In this document: positions 19,466-27,602 of the stretch, one piece after another
Numbering within the stretch: position 1 is the stretch's first letter
Layout: each line of letters starts with the position of its first letter
NCBI RefSeq assembly: GCF_014396785.1
Contig: NZ_CP060718.1
Span: 764,501-828,500 of the forward strand
Origin: Sphingomonas lutea
GTDB lineage: Bacteria; Pseudomonadota; Alphaproteobacteria; Sphingomonadales; Sphingomonadaceae
Reading direction: 5' to 3'
Length of the DNA: 64,000 bases
Notes under the pieces: generated by a model
Seen by the model: only the letters and a program-made list of their open reading frames with translations
What the model was told of the DNA's origin: nothing
The model's database searches: none
Program-made: the position numbers and the translations under genes

Positions 19466-19911
19466 CCCCGCCCGCGGTAGGGCGCGACCCCTTGGTCGGG
19501 GAGCCACAGCCCATCGGGCGCCGGGCCGCTCTGCCAGAAGACGTCGATCGGCATTCCGCCGCGGGGATACCAATAGCCGCCGACGCGCAGCCACTTGGGC
19601 TTCATCTCCTCGGCGAGCCGCTGGCCGATGCCGACGGTCACATCTTCGTGGAACCCGCAATGGTTGCGGAAGCTGCCCAGGAACAGCTTCAGGCTCTTGC
19701 TTTCGACGATCGTCGCGTCCGGGGCATAGTCGATCACGAGGTGCGCAAAGTCGGGCTGGCCGGTGACGGGGCACAGCGAGGTGAACTCCGGCGCCGCGAA
19801 GCGCACCAGGTAAAGCGCGCCGCGCCGCGGGTTCGGGACGTAGTCCAGCACCGCCGCGTCCGGCGAAGCAGGCAGCGCTGAGGATTTGCCGAGGTGGGTC
19901 GTTTCAACCAT
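19462..19911 (-). CDS. queF: NADPH-dependent 7-cyano-7-deazaguanine reductase
   Basis: Reduces the nitrile of preQ0 to preQ1 in queuosine tRNA-modification synthesis. It is the short, single-domain T-fold type (149 residues). The active-site segment [14 protein letters not shown] supplies Cys47, which forms the thioimide, and Asp54; [20 protein letters not shown] is the family NADPH/substrate block. The ATG at 19911 is used; nine bases upstream there is only an in-frame TTG. No other queuosine genes are adjacent. Confidence 0.96.
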   Translation of the reverse strand: MVETTHLGKSSALPASPDAAVLDYVPNPRRGALYLVRFAAPEFTSLCPVTGQPDFAHLVIDYAPDATIVESKSLKLFLGSFRNHCGFHEDVTVGIGQRLAEEMKPKWLRVGGYWYPRGGMPIDVFWQSGPAPDGLWLPDQGVAPYRGRG

Positions 19912-19956
19912 GCGCTGCAACTAGCAGGGGCGACCCCTGCCGCCTATCCTGTGCAC

Positions 19957-20781
19957 ATGGACTCGCTCGTTTCCACCGAATGGCTGGCGCAGCATCTTGC
20001 TGACTTGGACCTGCGGGTCGTCGATTCCAGCTGGCACATGCCGGCGACGGGGCGCAGCGGCCGGGACGAATATCGTGCAGCCCACATTCCCGGCGCGGTG
20101 TTCCTGGACATCGATGCGCTGTCCGACAGATCCCATCCCGCGCCACATATGCTGCCGGCCGCCGAAGACTTCGGTGCGGCGATGGGGCGGCTGGGGATCG
20201 GCGCGGGCGACCGCATCGTGGTGTACGACAATTCGCCGCTGCGGACGGCGGCGCGGGGCTGGTTCATGCTTCGCCATTTCGGCGCCAGTGACGTCGCAAT
20301 CCTCGACGGCGGGATGCAGAAATGGGTTGCCGAGGGTCGGACGGTCGAGGGCGGCGACCCCACGGCTCGAGCGGCGCGGTTCGAAGCGGTGGTGCGGCCC
20401 GATGTCGTCGCCAAGGCCGAGGTCCCAAGTGCAGCGGCGCTGCTCGACGCCAGGGGCAAGGCGCGCTTCGAGGGGAGCGAGCCCGACCCGCGGCCCGGGG
20501 TTGCGCCGGGCCATGTCCCTGAAGCGCGGAACCTGCCGTATGCCGCGCTGTACAATGACGACGGGACGTTCAAGCCGGTCGCGGAGCTTCGCCGCCTGTT
20601 CGCCGAAGCGGGGGTCGACCCGGCGGCGCCGTTCGTCGCCAGCTGCGGTTCGGGGGTTACGGCCAACAGCCTGATCTTTGCGGCGCACTTGCTCGGCAAC
20701 GATTCGGCCAAGCTTTATGACGGCAGCTGGAGCGAGTGGGGCAGTGATCCCGAGACGCCCAAGGCGCTCGGCCCGGCTTAA
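19957..20781 (+). CDS. sseA: Sulfurtransferase (3-mercaptopyruvate/thiosulfate type, tandem rhodanese)
   Basis: Transfers sulfane sulfur from 3-mercaptopyruvate or thiosulfate to an acceptor. The protein has 274 residues in two rhodanese domains: an inactive N-terminal one (with GHxPGA-like HIPGAVFLDIDALSD) and an active C-terminal one with Cys230 in SCGSGVTAN. CGSGVT-type loops are associated with mercaptopyruvate preference, so SseA is the better name. Divergent from queF, with 45 bases between the starts. The stop overlaps that of the next, convergent gene. Confidence 0.93.
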   Translation: MDSLVSTEWLAQHLADLDLRVVDSSWHMPATGRSGRDEYRAAHIPGAVFLDIDALSDRSHPAPHMLPAAEDFGAAMGRLGIGAGDRIVVYDNSPLRTAARGWFMLRHFGASDVAILDGGMQKWVAEGRTVEGGDPTARAARFEAVVRPDVVAKAEVPSAAALLDARGKARFEGSEPDPRPGVAPGHVPEARNLPYAALYNDDGTFKPVAELRRLFAEAGVDPAAPFVASCGSGVTANSLIFAAHLLGNDSAKLYDGSWSEWGSDPETPKALGPA

Positions 20782-21137
20782 GCGAGGACGACCCGCGCCA
20801 CCTCGGCGAGTTCGCGGCGGATCTGGTCGACCAGCTCGCGGCTGGCTTCGGCATGGGGCATGCGGCCCGCTTCGCGTTCGACCAGCAGCGCCTCGACCCC
20901 GGCAGCGGTGGCGCCGACGATGCGGCTGGAGCGGGCATCGAAGCAGCGCTGCTTCGCTGGCCCCGCCTCATCCCACACCGCGGCGATCTTGGCGTCCTGG
21001 TCGAGGTCCGGGGCGGGGCCACCGGCGTGGTTGTCGACCAGGCGCAGGGCATGGCGGATGCTTGCCAGCCGCGACACGGCCTCGGCGTACGGCTCGGGGC
21101 GAGGTTGCGGGGCGAAATCCGGGACCAGGTGCAGCAT
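20778..21137 (-). CDS. Conserved hypothetical protein
   Basis: Unrecognised 119-residue soluble protein. It looks helical and rich in Ala, Glu and Arg, with segments such as AEAVSRLASIRHALRLVDNH and a C-terminal ASRELVDQIRRELAEVARVVLA. It has no signal peptide, membrane segment or known motif. Codon use and third-position GC match its neighbours, and it ends in a tidy four-base convergent overlap with sseA, both of which support a real gene. No function is proposed. Confidence 0.6.
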   Translation of the reverse strand: MLHLVPDFAPQPRPEPYAEAVSRLASIRHALRLVDNHAGGPAPDLDQDAKIAAVWDEAGPAKQRCFDARSSRIVGATAAGVEALLVEREAGRMPHAEASRELVDQIRRELAEVARVVLA

Positions 21138-21190
21138 TGCTCCGGGCTAACCGCCGCAGGGTTAGGAATTTGTGAATCCTCGGCGAAGAA

Positions 21191-21240
21191 CCCCTCCACC
21201 GCCTTCGGCGGTCCCCCTCCCCTGCAACTGCAGGGAGGGA
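21191..21240. repeat. Palindromic repeat, family A (single copy)
   Basis: Two short hairpins in a row with conserved arms: CCCCTCCACC then GGTCCCCCTCCCC then GGGAGGGA, with variable stem tips (GCCTTCGGC and TGCAACTGCA). The same arms occur twice, head to head, inside ileS at 24376-24494. A related half element lies at 47762-47792. REP-like arrangement, in the gap between the hypothetical gene and the wHTH gene. Confidence 0.7.
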
Positions 21241-21244
21241 TGTT

Positions 21245-21796
21245 TTACGCGCCGCTGTTTGCGTCGATGTCGCGCAGGATCCAGCCGCGCTGGGGGATCG
21301 TTTCGATGAATTCGGCGCCGCCACTGGCATTGCGCAATTTCTTGCGCAGCTTGGAAATGAAGACGTCGATGATCTTGGGCTGCGGCTGGTCGTCGGCGCG
21401 GCGGTAGAGGTGCTTCAAGAGCATTGCGCGGGTGACGACATTGTTGCGCGCGAAGGCGAGCAATTCGAGCACGCGATATTCCATTTCGGTGATGCCGATC
21501 GGATGCCCGTCGATGCGGATCAGCCGCTGCACCTGGTCGACCGCGAGGCGGCCGCCGCACAGGGTGGGCGGCATGTCGCCGCCGCTGGCCTTGAGCGAGG
21601 CGAGCAGACGCGAGGCCGCTTCTTCGCTGTCTTCGGGCGACATGCTGCGCGGGCTGCCGATCAGCGCCTGCTGAAGCTCGCCCAGGATCTTGTGGGCTTC
21701 ATCAACCAGGCGGGTGCCCTCCTCGAACCGACGGCGCGAGCGGTCGAGCATGGATTCGACTTCGACGAGCCGTGCGGAAACCGTATCTTGAGCCAT
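21245..21796 (-). CDS. Winged-helix (OmpR/CtrA-type) DNA-binding protein without receiver domain
   Basis: 183 residues. The C-terminal half (about 83-183) is an OmpR/PhoB-type winged helix with EYRVLELLAFARNNVVTRAMLLKHLY and IDVFISKLRKKL followed by ETIPQRGWILRD. The wording closely resembles the DNA-binding half of the cell-cycle regulator CtrA. The N-terminal part, where a receiver would lie, is instead a charged helical segment (SARLVEVESMLDRSRRRFEEG, probably coiled coil) with no phosphoacceptor Asp cluster. It should bind DNA independently of phosphorylation; targets are unknown. It begins 25 bases after the lipoprotein stop and may be co-transcribed with lspA and the lipoprotein gene. 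Confidence 0.85.
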   Translation of the reverse strand: MAQDTVSARLVEVESMLDRSRRRFEEGTRLVDEAHKILGELQQALIGSPRSMSPEDSEEAASRLLASLKASGGDMPPTLCGGRLAVDQVQRLIRIDGHPIGITEMEYRVLELLAFARNNVVTRAMLLKHLYRRADDQPQPKIIDVFISKLRKKLRNASGGAEFIETIPQRGWILRDIDANSGA

Positions 21797-21821
21797 GGCG
21801 ACGGAGCCCCCGCTCTCGTGC

Positions 21822-22232
21822 TTACTGCTGAATCTGGGCCGAGGCGACCTCGGAATTGCTTTCCGGCACCGCCAGGATCGACAGCGTCACCGGGCCCTTG
21901 TCGACGATACGCGTATCGGGGTCCCAGGCTGTCGAGCGAATGCCGATCTGCGCGCTGTCGCGTCCGGCCTGGTCGAGCAAGCTCATTTCGCCCATGCTGC
22001 GCGGCGCGGGGCCGCCGAAGATGGCGTCGATCGCCTGCTGCTGGACATCGTTGGTGGTGGTCACCGTTCCGGCGACCGGCGGCGCCAGCGTGTAATCGGG
22101 CGGAATGATCAGCGGCGCGTTGCGGGCGACAGCGAATTCGTCCGGCGCGGCCTGGCGGCCGGTGAGCGACGCGCAGCCCGCGGTCGAGATCGCGGCGGCG
22201 CCCAGAACGAGGGCGGAAAAGGCATTACGCAT
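21822..22232 (-). CDS. DUF3035-type lipoprotein
   Basis: Predicted outer-membrane or periplasmic lipoprotein of 136 residues. The signal peptide MRNAFSALVLGAAAISTAGC ends in a good lipobox (STAGC, Cys20), giving a mature chain that is Pro/Gln-rich and probably flexible. APDEFAVARNAPLIIPPDY is the recognisable block shared with DUF3035 proteins, which in alphaproteobacteria commonly follow lspA. Its start overlaps the lspA stop by eight bases, so the lipoprotein signal peptidase and one of its likely substrates are translated together. Confidence 0.85.
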   Translation of the reverse strand: MRNAFSALVLGAAAISTAGCASLTGRQAAPDEFAVARNAPLIIPPDYTLAPPVAGTVTTTNDVQQQAIDAIFGGPAPRSMGEMSLLDQAGRDSAQIGIRSTAWDPDTRIVDKGPVTLSILAVPESNSEVASAQIQQ

Positions 22233-22728
22233 GTTCGGCAGTCTCCTTGGCGCCCTCTTTACGGGTGAGGAACGCGCGCAGCAACAATATCACAACGGCG
22301 ATGCTGATCGCAGCATCGGCGACGTTGAAGACGAGGAAGGGACGAAAGTCCCCGAAGTGAAGATCGGCGAAATCGACCACGAAGCTGTGGCGGATGCGAT
22401 CGAGGATGTTGCCCAGCGCGCCGCCGAGCACCAGCCCGAGCGCGGCCTGGTCGATGCGGTTCTTTTCCCGTCCGATCCAGATGGCGACGCCGACCGCGAT
22501 CGCGCTGGTCAGCGCGACCAGCATCCAGCGGCCGACCTCGTTGGTGGCGTTCAGCAGGCCGAGCGAGATGCCGTTGTTCTCGACATAGGTGAGCGCAAAG
22601 ATGGGTAGGATGACGAGCTGGTCGCCAAGCTGGTCGATGCCGAGCGGACCGGTGACGATCCATTTGGTCAGCTGGTCGAAGGCGAACACCGCGAAGGCGA
22701 CCGCGAACCCGAGGCGATAGCGGGTCAT
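22225..22728 (-). CDS. lspA: Lipoprotein signal peptidase (SPase II)
   Basis: Inner-membrane aspartyl peptidase that cleaves diacylglyceryl-modified prolipoproteins before the lipobox cysteine. The 167-residue protein has four predicted transmembrane helices. The catalytic dyad lies in GNILDR and FNVADAAI, and the extracytoplasmic YVENNGISLGLL block is typical. It lies downstream of ileS on the same strand, the classic ileS-lspA order, with a repeat-bearing gap of about 180 bases between them. Confidence 0.96.
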   Translation of the reverse strand: MTRYRLGFAVAFAVFAFDQLTKWIVTGPLGIDQLGDQLVILPIFALTYVENNGISLGLLNATNEVGRWMLVALTSAIAVGVAIWIGREKNRIDQAALGLVLGGALGNILDRIRHSFVVDFADLHFGDFRPFLVFNVADAAISIAVVILLLRAFLTRKEGAKETAEHA

Positions 22729-22853
22729 GGGCGGCCCCCGCCAAAGGTCACAAAGGTCGCGTCCAAGCGCATGTGCGGTACTGCGGCTACGGTCGGGAAC
22801 AGCGCGCTTTCGGCGCGCAAATGTGTGACCTTCGCGATATTCGATTCAGCCAT
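22725..22853 (-). CDS. Possible 42-codon ORF in the ileS-lspA gap
   Basis: An open frame from an ATG at 22853 to a stop that overlaps the lspA ATG (ATGA), an arrangement that could couple it to lspA. The peptide contains AKVTHLRAES and DATFVTFGG and has no recognised domain. Much of it is encoded by an inverted-repeat element (22744-22832), so it may simply be the translation of that repeat. Low confidence as a gene. Confidence 0.2.
   Translation of the reverse strand: MAESNIAKVTHLRAESALFPTVAAVPHMRLDATFVTFGGGRP
22744..22832. repeat. Inverted-repeat-bounded element between ileS and lspA
   Basis: Nine-base perfect inverted ends AAGGTCACA (22744-22752) and TGTGACCTT (22824-22832) enclose about 70 bases with an internal GCGCGC-TTTC-GGCGCGC hairpin. 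It lies between two genes of a conserved operon. A second copy was not seen in the window. Confidence 0.5.
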
Positions 22854-22906
22854 CGGGCGACGTTGCACATTTGCCTCGCTGTAGGACAGGATTTTGTTAG
22901 GAGAGC

Positions 22907-25854
22907 TCAGGCCGCAAGCACGTCTGCGCAGCGACCGCACAGGTCGCCGTCTTCGGTCACTTCCGGAAGGAGGCGCCAGCAGCGGCCGCATTTGTGGTTG
23001 TCGCTTTTTGTGACTGCCCAATCGCCTTTGTGGACGGTCGACGTGATGAACAGTTCGGCGAGAAGCTCGGGATCGCCCGATTCCGGGAGAGTGACCTCGG
23101 CTTCGAGGCTCGACCTGATGATTTTGTCGCGGCGAAGGGGCTCGATGGCTTCGGTGACCTGGGCACGCAGGGCGCGGAGTTTCGCCCAATCGTCATCCCG
23201 GCGAAGGCCGGGGCCCAGATTCTCCTGTTCCGCTGGGTCCCGGCCTGCGCCGGGATGACGGAGGGTTGGCCATTCGAGCAGATGCACCGATCCGCCATCG
23301 GGATAGCGCGTGCCCCATACTTCCTCGCTGGTGAACACCAGCACCGGCGCGGCCCAGCGGACCAGTGCGTGGAACAGGGTGTCGAGGACGGTGCGGTAGG
23401 CGCGGCGCTTATCGGTTTGGACGCCGGTTTCGGCGTTGATTTCGCAGTAGAGGACGTCCTTGCGGATATCGAAATAGAAGGCCGACAGATCCTCGTTGCA
23501 GAAGTCTGTCAGCGCGCGGACGTAGGTGTTGAAATCGAAGTCGTTGACCGCCTGGCGAAGCTTGGCGTCGAGCTCGGCGGCGAGATGGAGCATGTAGCGC
23601 TCGAGCTCGGGCATCGCTTCGACCTCGACCCGCTCGTCCTCGCCGAACCCATCAAGCGCGCCGAGCAAATAGCGGAAGGTGTTGCGCAGCTTGCGATATT
23701 GGTCGGCGACGCCCTTCAGGATTTCATCGCCGATGCGATGGTCCTCGGTGAAATCGACCGACAGCGCCCACAGGCGGATGATGTCCGCGCCGTTGGTCTC
23801 CATCACCTTCAACGGGTCGATGGTGTTGCCCAGGCTCTTGGACATTTTCATGCCCTTGGAATCCATGGTGAAGCCGTGGGTCAGCACCGCGTTAAAGGGA
23901 GCGCGGCCGCGCGTGCCGCAGCTTTCGAGCAGCGAGGACTGGAACCAGCCGCGGTGCTGGTCGGAGCCTTCGAGGTAGAGGTCGGCGGGCCAGCGCTGGT
24001 CGGGCCATTTGCCGCTTTCGAGCGTGAAAACGTGGGTCGAGCCGCTGTCGAACCAGACATCGAGGATGTCGGTGACCATCTCGTAATCGTCGGGGTTGCG
24101 GCCTTCGCCGAGGAAGGTGGCGGCGTTGTCGGCGTCCCAGGCGTCGACGCCCTGGTCGCGGATGGCGGCGACGATGCGCTGGTTCACCTCAGCGTCGACG
24201 AGCAGCTGGCCGGTCTTACGCTCGACGAAGACGGCGATTGGGACGCCCCAGGCGCGCTGGCGGCTGAGCACCCAATCGGGGCGGCCTTCGACCATGCTGC
24301 CGATGCGGTTGCGGCCCTTTTCAGGGACGAAGCGGGTGTCGGCGATGGCCTGCATGGCCAGCTGGCGGAGCGTGGCCCCTCCACCAAGCTGCGCTTGGTC
24401 CCCCTCCCCCAGACGAGCTGGGGGAGGATTTGCAGCGGCTTCATTCCTCCCCGAGCTTGCCTCGGGAGGGGGACCGCCGCAGGCGGTGGAGGGGCAATGG
24501 GTTTATCCATCGCGACGAACCATTGCGGGGTGCAGCGGTAGATGACCTTGGCTTTCGACCGCCATGAATGCGGGTAGCTGTGCTGGAAGTCCGCGCTCGC
24601 GGCGAGCAGTGCGCCGGCTTCGCGCAAGTCGCTGCAGATGGGGCCGTCGGGGGCGTTGAACTTGGCGTTGATGACGCTGCCCTGGCCGCCGAGCCAGAGC
24701 CAGTCGGCGCGATACTTGCCGTCGCCCTCGACCGCGAAGACGGGGTCGATGCCGTGCGCCTTGCACAGCTCAAAATCATCCTCGCCATGGTCAGGCGCCA
24801 TGTGGACGAGGCCGGTGCCCTGGTCAGTGGTAACGAAATCGCCGGGGAGAAAGGGGCGCGGTTTGGTGAAGAAGCCGCCGAGGTGGTGCATCGGGTGGCG
24901 GGCGATGGTGCCTGCGAGGTCGGCGCCCCTCACTTGCTGCATCGGGATGAGATTGTAACCCAGCCGTTGGGTCACGACCCCAATCAAATCGACACCTACG
25001 AGCAACATCTTGTCACGGAGTGACGTATCTGTGTGTCCGCTCGGGTCGCCGACACGAACAAGGCGGTACTCAACGTCGGGCCCGTACGCGATGCCCTGGT
25101 TCACCGGGATCGTCCAAGGCGTGGTCGTCCACACCACCGCATGCGCGCCGACCAGCTCGGGAATCGGGCTTTCGACAATCTCGAACGCGACATCGATCTG
25201 GGTCGAAACAATGTCCTCATATTCGATCTCGGCCTCGGCCAGCGCGGTCTTCTCGACCGGGCTCCACATCACCGGCTTTGCGCCGCGATAGAGCTGGCCG
25301 CTTTCCGCAAACTTCATCAACTCACCGACGATCGTCGCCTCGCTGTCGAACGCCATCGTGAGATAGGGGTTGGCCCAGTCCGCGGTGCAGCCGAGGCGCT
25401 TGATCTGCTCGCGCTGCACATCGACCCAATGCTGGGCGTAGGCGCGGCATTCGGCGCGGAATTCCTTGACCGGCACCTCATCCTTGTTGAGCTTCTTCTT
25501 GCGATATTGCTCCTCGATCTTCCATTCGATCGGCAGGCCGTGGCAGTCCCAACCGGGCACGAACGGCGCGTCCTTGCCGAGCAGGGTCTGGGTGCGCACG
25601 ACCATGTCCTTGAGCGTGCGGTTGAGCGCGTGGCCGATGTGGATGTCGCCATTGGCGTAGGGCGGGCCGTCGTGGAGAATGAATTTCTCGCGGCCCGTGC
25701 GGGCTTTGCGCACCTGGCCGTAGAGGTCTTGCGCCTGCCATTGGGCAAGGATCGCCGGCTCCTTCTGCGGCAGGCCGGCTTTCATCGGAAAGTCGGTCTT
25801 GGGCAGGAAGACGGTCGAGCGGTAATCGGGTTTGGCGGGGGTGTCGTCGGACAT
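22907..25854 (-). CDS. ileS: Isoleucine--tRNA ligase, with two repeat insertions and one frame break
   Basis: Class Ia synthetase charging tRNA-Ile. The N-terminal part (from 25854) has HIGHALN and the C-terminal part has KMSKSLGNT and two CxxC zinc knuckles (KCGRC, LCGRC), so the whole enzyme is present. The reading frame changes once between about 24360 and 24505, exactly where two head-to-head copies of a palindromic repeat lie after the block QWFVAMDKPIA; the normal sequence resumes at ATLRQLAMQAIADTRF. Adding one base restores a frame of 983 codons. A second repeat (23191-23260) sits in frame near the C-terminus and is translated as HPGAGRDPA and LGPGLRRDDD. Being essential, the gene is probably intact, with a sequencing error in a hairpin. 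Confidence 0.93.
23191..23260. repeat. Palindromic repeat, family B, inside the ileS coding sequence
   Basis: A 70-base imperfect palindrome: CGTCATCCCGGCGAAGGCC at one end and GGCCTGCGCCGGGATGACG at the other, with inner arms GGGCCCAG and CTGGGTCC. It is read in frame by ileS, adding roughly 23 residues with the wording HPGAGRDP...GPGLRRDD that recurs as translated repeat peptide in many proteobacterial proteins. Confidence 0.85.
24376..24494. repeat. Head-to-head pair of family A palindromic repeats inside ileS
   Basis: Copy one (24376-24428) reads CCCCTCCACC, stem tip, GGTCCCCCTCCCCC, stem tip, GGGGGAGGATT. Copy two (24443-24494) is the same design in reverse: ATTCCTCCCC, tip, GGGAGGGGGACC, tip, GGTGGAGGGG. 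Together they span 119 bases, two short of a multiple of three plus one, and the ileS frame breaks within or next to them. Confidence 0.85.
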
Positions 25855-25932
25855 TTGGCGGGCGCTCTAGCTGCGTGGCTGGCATGAATGCAAACCTGCG
25901 AGCGATTGGCGTGGCCGAAGGTCGTCGGATGA

Positions 25933-26009
25933 TTTCACGCCAAGACGCAAAGACGCCAAGAGGTTGAGGCTGTTACGCCCGCTTTGCGCCTTTGCGTCTT
26001 GGCGTGAAA
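25933..26009. repeat. Long perfect inverted repeat between ileS and ribF
   Basis: TTTCACGCCAAGACGCAAAG at 25933-25952 is matched by its exact reverse complement at 25990-26009 (20 bp) around a 37-base spacer that has a partial second repetition of the arm. Transcribed from ribF towards ileS it would form a strong hairpin, but no U-run follows, so it is more like a REP element than a terminator. Confidence 0.75.
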
Positions 26010-26035
26010 GACCTCTGTCCTGCCGCTTCGCGGCG

Positions 26036-26959
26036 TTACGTAAGAAGCTTGCGCGCCGCGGCTTCATCCTCGCGCATTTGGGCGGTGAGGGCTTCGAGGG
26101 TGTCGAACTTGGCTTCGTCGCGAAGGAAGGCGTGGAGGGCGACTTCGATGGTGCGGCCGTAAAGGTCGCCGTCGAAATCGAAGATGTGGGCTTCGAGCAG
26201 TTCGGTCGGGGGGTCGAAGGTGGGGCGGATGCCGAGGCTGGCGACGCCGGGATGCTCGCTGCCGTCATCGAGGGTCACGCGGACGGCGTAGATGCCGTAA
26301 CGGGGGCGCTGGTAGTCGCCGAGGGTGAGGTTGGCGGTGGGGTAGCCGAGGGTGCGGCCGCGCTGGTCGCCGCGCTGGACCACGCCTTCGATCGCGAAAT
26401 CGCGGGTCATCAGCTGCGTCGCGGTGGCGAGGTCTCCGGCGGCGAGCGCTTCGCGGATGCGGCCCGAGGAGATGCGGCCGACATCGGACAGGACCGGCGC
26501 GACGGCCTCGGCGGCGATGCCGTGCTTCGCGCCTAATTCGCGCAGCACGTCGACATTGCCGGTGCGGCCCTTGCCGAAGGTGAAGTCGTCGCCGGTGACG
26601 ACGCCGGCAGCGCCGATCTGCCGCGCGAGGATGTCGCCGACGAAATCTTCCGCGCTGGTGCTTGCGAGCGCGCGGTCGAAGGTGAAGACGAGCATGGCGT
26701 CCGCGCCAGCCTGCGCGAACAGGCGCTCGCGCTGGTCGAGGGTGGTGAGGCGGAAGGGCGGGGCGTCGGGCTTGAACAGGCGTACGGGATGCGGATCGAA
26801 GGTGGCGATGATGACCGGCTTGCGTTCGTGGAAGCCGCGCTGGATCGCGCGTCCAGCGACCGCCTGGTGGCCGAGGTGGAAGCCGTCGAAATTGCCGAGG
26901 GCGAGAACCGCCCCCTTGAGCTTTTCGGGGACGCCGCCATCTAGGGTGAGCCGCTGCAT
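26036..26959 (-). CDS. ribF: Bifunctional riboflavin kinase / FAD synthetase
   Basis: Makes FMN from riboflavin and then FAD from FMN. The N-terminal adenylyltransferase domain has ALGNFDGFHLGHQ (HxGH nucleotidylyl-transfer motif), TFDPHPVRLF and ISSGRIREAL. The C-terminal kinase domain (from about residue 185) has GRTLGYPTANLTL and YGIYAVRV, with the catalytic glutamate in LLEAHIFDFDGDLYG. 307 residues is normal. It is the first gene of a ribF-ileS-lspA run on the minus strand. Confidence 0.95.
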   Translation of the reverse strand: MQRLTLDGGVPEKLKGAVLALGNFDGFHLGHQAVAGRAIQRGFHERKPVIIATFDPHPVRLFKPDAPPFRLTTLDQRERLFAQAGADAMLVFTFDRALASTSAEDFVGDILARQIGAAGVVTGDDFTFGKGRTGNVDVLRELGAKHGIAAEAVAPVLSDVGRISSGRIREALAAGDLATATQLMTRDFAIEGVVQRGDQRGRTLGYPTANLTLGDYQRPRYGIYAVRVTLDDGSEHPGVASLGIRPTFDPPTELLEAHIFDFDGDLYGRTIEVALHAFLRDEAKFDTLEALTAQMREDEAAARKLLT

Positions 26960-27014
26960 TGCCGCGCGGCTCTATCGGCGGCATGCGCTCGCCGCAAATC
27001 CCGCGCGCTTCGGC

Positions 27015-27043
27015 TTGACTCGCGCCGATCGCATTCTTATCTG
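27015..27043 (+). promoter_or_regulatory. Candidate sigma70-type promoter for rpsM-rpsK-rpoA
   Basis: TTGACT (27015-27020), a 17-base spacer and TATCTG (27038-27043), about 140 bases before rpsM. These ribosomal genes usually lie deep inside a longer operon; here the gene upstream is divergent, so a local promoter is needed. Confidence 0.5.
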
Positions 27044-27182
27044 CAACCCATCCCGATCCACCGGCTTCCGGCGGCGCACCTGTGCGCGCGTCGGTTTTTC
27101 GTTTTCGAAAAGCGGTGGTTCCGGGGCTTTCTAGCGACGAGATGGGGCACGCCTGCCCTGTGGAGCTGAAGAAGGATAACAG

Positions 27183-27551
27183 ATGGCTCGTATTGCCGGG
27201 GTCAATATCCCCACCAACAAGCGCGTCGAAATCGCGCTGACCTACATTCACGGAATCGGCCGCACCACGGCAAAGAAGATCACGGAAAAGCTGGGCATCA
27301 CGCCGGAAAAGCGAGTCCAGGACCTGACCGACCAGGAAGTCCTTCACATCCGTGAGACGATCGACCGCGAACATAGCGTCGAGGGCGACCTCCGCCGCGA
27401 AACCGCGATGAACATCAAGCGGCTGATGGACCTCGCGTCCTACCGCGGCCTTCGCCACCGCCGGGGCCTCCCCGTTCGTGGCCAGCGCACGCATACCAAT
27501 GCGCGCACCCGCAAGGGCAAGGCCAAGCCGATCGCCGGCAAGAAGAAGTAA
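27183..27551 (+). CDS. rpsM: 30S ribosomal protein S13
   Basis: S13 of the small-subunit head, which contacts the large subunit and the P-site tRNA. Full length at 122 residues: [25 protein letters not shown] at the N-terminus and the signature [22 protein letters not shown] near the basic C-terminal tail. An AAGGAT site precedes the ATG. First gene of the rpsM-rpsK-rpoA unit. Confidence 0.98.
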   Translation: MARIAGVNIPTNKRVEIALTYIHGIGRTTAKKITEKLGITPEKRVQDLTDQEVLHIRETIDREHSVEGDLRRETAMNIKRLMDLASYRGLRHRRGLPVRGQRTHTNARTRKGKAKPIAGKKK

Positions 27552-27602
27552 GCACGCTTCTTCCCGCCCGCTCGCAGCAGCTTAGATTGTAGGATTTTGT
27601 AA

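Noticed and set aside
22994..24541. 515-codon plus-strand frame opposite ileS
   Set aside because: Complement of ileS codons, with composition typical of a shadow frame and no motif.
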